Positions 61,898 to 64,000 of a stretch of 64,000 nt of DNA are shown in pieces. The notes under the pieces are model-generated. The model saw only the letters and a list, made by a program, of their open reading frames with translations, ran no database searches and was not told where the DNA came from. The stretch lies in NCBI RefSeq assembly GCF_003286085.1, contig NW_020825706.1, positions 2,976,001 to 3,040,000 of the forward strand. Reading direction: 5' to 3'. The number at the start of each line of letters is the position of its first letter. The first letter of the stretch is position 1. Source of the stretch: Drosophila persimilis. Lineage: Eukaryota; Arthropoda; Insecta; Diptera; Drosophilidae. A program made the position numbers and the translations under genes.

Positions 61898-64000
61898 TTA
61901 GTTCAGCTTGAACTGGCTGGGCTCGGTGCCGGCATGGAGAACCAGAAACTCGGGCGTCATTGGGGCATTGAGGGTGACCCATGCCTTGGGCACGCCGGCA
62001 TCATCGCGGGCCGATTGCAGGGCTTGCTGCAGGGCAAAGGCCACCGCGATTGACAAGCAGATGGCGGGTTCACCGGTAGCTGAAAAACGAGAAATTTTAC
62101 TTACTGGGATTTCAAAAGGAACATGTGCTTATAAGCTCACCTTTTGACCTCATAAAGCCTGCTTTGTTGGGGCTCTTAGGCAGCAGCTCAATGCGAAGAT
62201 CCACGGGAATGTCCTTGGCGCCCGGAGGCTTGTACGTCCAGGTGCGGTTCGTGAGGCATTCGCCAGTCTGATTGTCCACTACAATCTGCTCGCTAGTCCA
62301 GTAGCCAAGGCCCATCATGAAGGCGCCTTCGATCTGGCCGATGTCCACATTGGGATTCAGACTCTCGCCCGTGTCCTCCAGGAGATCCACCCGGTTGACC
62401 AGATAGTTGCCCGTGAGCACATCAAACTCCACCTCCGTTAGACAGAGCCCGCAAACCGAGTACGGGTCCATGTCACCCTGCTTGCACTGGTCGCTGGCAA
62501 TGAGATTGATCTTCCGGTTGTACGCTTCATTGATCAGCTGCTGCCAGTCGGAGGGCTTCAGCTCCTCCTTGACCGGTTCCAGACGAGAATTCAGTGTCTC
62601 GCAGGCCTTGCGCACGGCATAGCAGAGGGTCTCGCTGCCAACGGCACCTCCAGTGACCATTGAGTTCGCTCCATTGATAGTGTCGCTGGCTTCAATGCGC
62701 ACCTGTTGCATGGGAATGCCCAGAGTATGGGCCACCACCTGGGATATCTTGGTGTTCATGCCTGGAATGGATCACATTAGTCTTAAGAAACGGAACAGTT
62801 GGATGGATCTGCAACACTCACCTTGTCCCATTTCTATGCCTCCGTGAGAAACAACCACAGTGCCATCGCTGTGATAGATAGCTACCGTCGCCGGGTACTG
62901 TCCGAAGTACCCGATCTGGTACTCCATAATGCACAGACCCAATCCGCGCTTGCGCCACCGATTCTCTTTGTTGTAGGCAAAAATATCCGAACGACGATCC
63001 TTATAAAGGGTGCTCTTTAGGAATCCAGGCATCATTTCTCCCATTTTGTGGGCGGGCAGCATGTTGGCATATCGCACGTCTGCGGGATCCTGCCCCGTCT
63101 CGAAGGCGATGTGTTCGATGATATTTTCTATCATGGCAATGCCTTCCACGGACCCAGGAGCCCGACACGGAGTGTTGCTGGGAGCGTCCGTGTAGACAAG
63201 GAAACCATCCAACTTGAAGTTATCGCTGAATTCGTAGCAGTTCTTGGACAGCATTACCACGTGCCCCATGGGGGACTCGTTCGACAAGTAGCCTGCATCC
63301 TCGAAGAAACGACTGACGATACCCACGATCTTGCCAGACTTCTGAACGAAGAAGTCATAGTCACAATGGAAGGCCCACCGTTTGCCTATGGTAGTCATGA
63401 TTGACTCGAGCGACTGGACCATGCGCACGGGACGATTGAGCTTGTTCGCAGCGACAGAAGCAGCCGCAGCGGCGAAGTTGCAGCGGGTGGCCTTTCCTCC
63501 GTATCCGCCACCGATACGGCGAGTCTTTACCTGCACCTCGTTGGCTTTCAGTTTAAGGATGTTGGCGATGACGTCTTGCGAAAGATCCATCCACTGGGTG
63601 GCTACATACACCTGCAGGCCGCCCTCGAAGGGCACTGCTACCGTAGTCTGCGGCTCCATGTAGTAGTGGTACTGCAGACCCATGTCCAGCTGACCGGAGG
63701 AGCTCAGATCAAAGTGCTCCCCCTCCAAGTCGAGGTTGTCCAGAGTTGACTTGACCTTTTGCTCCAAGCGCTCGTTAGATGAGGCTCCCACCTTGTCCAG
63801 CACATGCTTCAGACTGGGTAGCACTTCCTTGGCACCTCCTTCGTAGCTCAACTTCACCAATTCTGCAGCGCGATGAGCCAGGGCGTTGGTATTGGCAACG
63901 ATTATGCCGACGGGCTGGTTGTAGAATTTGATCTCGCCTGTGGCAAAAAGCTCCTCGTCTTGAGCAAAGAAAAACTGGTCACGGGTCTTAGGTCCAATGT
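61898..64000 (-). CDS. Aldehyde oxidase paralogue B, 3' three exons, 5' end outside window
   Basis: Minus-strand exons are 64000(open)-62822, 62761-62141 and 62079-61898, with stop at 61900-61898. Exon lengths 621 and 182 are identical to the last two exons of the neighbouring gene, and junction phases match. The visible part is the molybdopterin domain from FFFAQDEELFATGEIKF onward. It includes RRIGGGYGGK, TPCRAPGSVEG, the EMGQG junction and the catalytic ATGEPAI. Most residues match gene A, and there are no stops or frameshifts. Substitutions cluster in the SSNERLEQKVKST region and near KMGEMM / SPMGHVVML. It lies upstream of gene A in the same orientation, a head-to-tail tandem pair as in the Drosophila AOX cluster. 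Confidence 0.92.

Noticed and set aside
1..64000. tRNA, rRNA and known small RNA genes
   Set aside because: I looked for tRNA box A/B patterns and conserved rRNA blocks and saw none I could support.

Overview
The window is insect nuclear DNA, almost certainly Drosophila. Its genes have short (about 54-75 bp) GT-AG introns, Drosophila core-promoter motifs, DRE and M1BP-type motifs, and several DINE-1/Helentron-type repeats ending in a TTATACCCGATACT motif. The form of that repeat points to the obscura group (D. pseudoobscura, D. miranda, D. subobscura and relatives). That species-level statement is inference, and so is placement on Muller element E (from an aldehyde oxidase cluster).

Layout. 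(1) 2-4684, + strand: the last ten exons of an axonemal outer-arm beta-type dynein heavy chain (DNAH9/11/17 class, probably Dhc93AB). (2) 6914-8036, +: a small secreted six-cysteine Kazal-like protein with three coding exons. (3) 8.6-11.8 kb: a decayed gene remnant on the minus strand (about 8755-9207) with housekeeping-type promoter motifs. (4) 11788-13910: a DINE-1-like element on the minus strand, interrupted inside its AT-rich minisatellite by a second copy on the plus strand. (5) 13.9-26.6 kb: gene desert. (6) 26672-27414, -: a two-exon lipocalin with signal peptide and GPI-like tail, preceded by an Inr+MTE+DPE core promoter. (7) 27.5-46.3 kb: a second desert holding a 130-bp hairpin repeat and another DINE-1-like copy (39278-40356). 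(8) 46359-49529, +: two tandem CAP/antigen-5 genes with matching TATA+Inr promoters. The spacer between them holds a 150-bp segment that reads like an exon of an unrelated gene. (9) 54688-60441, -: a complete six-exon aldehyde oxidase (1272 aa), with a third full DINE-1-like copy in intron 1. (10) 61898 to the window end, -: the 3' part of a paralogous aldehyde oxidase whose last exon and 3' flank are nearly identical to those of the first.

All spliced models were checked by exon-length arithmetic and phase. The dynein fragment joins to 1147 codons plus stop, the Kazal gene to 80, the lipocalin to 222, the CAP genes to 287 and 296, and the complete aldehyde oxidase to 1272, all without in-frame stops. 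The genes do not form a pathway. The two aldehyde oxidases and the two CAP genes are local duplications, and most of the rest is intergenic DNA.

The most interesting material is the DINE-1-like family, with its nested insertion, three internal modules, a module-collapse deletion and a conserved GA-rich block. Next are the apparently captured exon between the CAP duplicates, the homogenised 3' ends of the aldehyde oxidases, and the relic gene with surviving promoter motifs. I did not find a clear candidate for a wholly new biological system.
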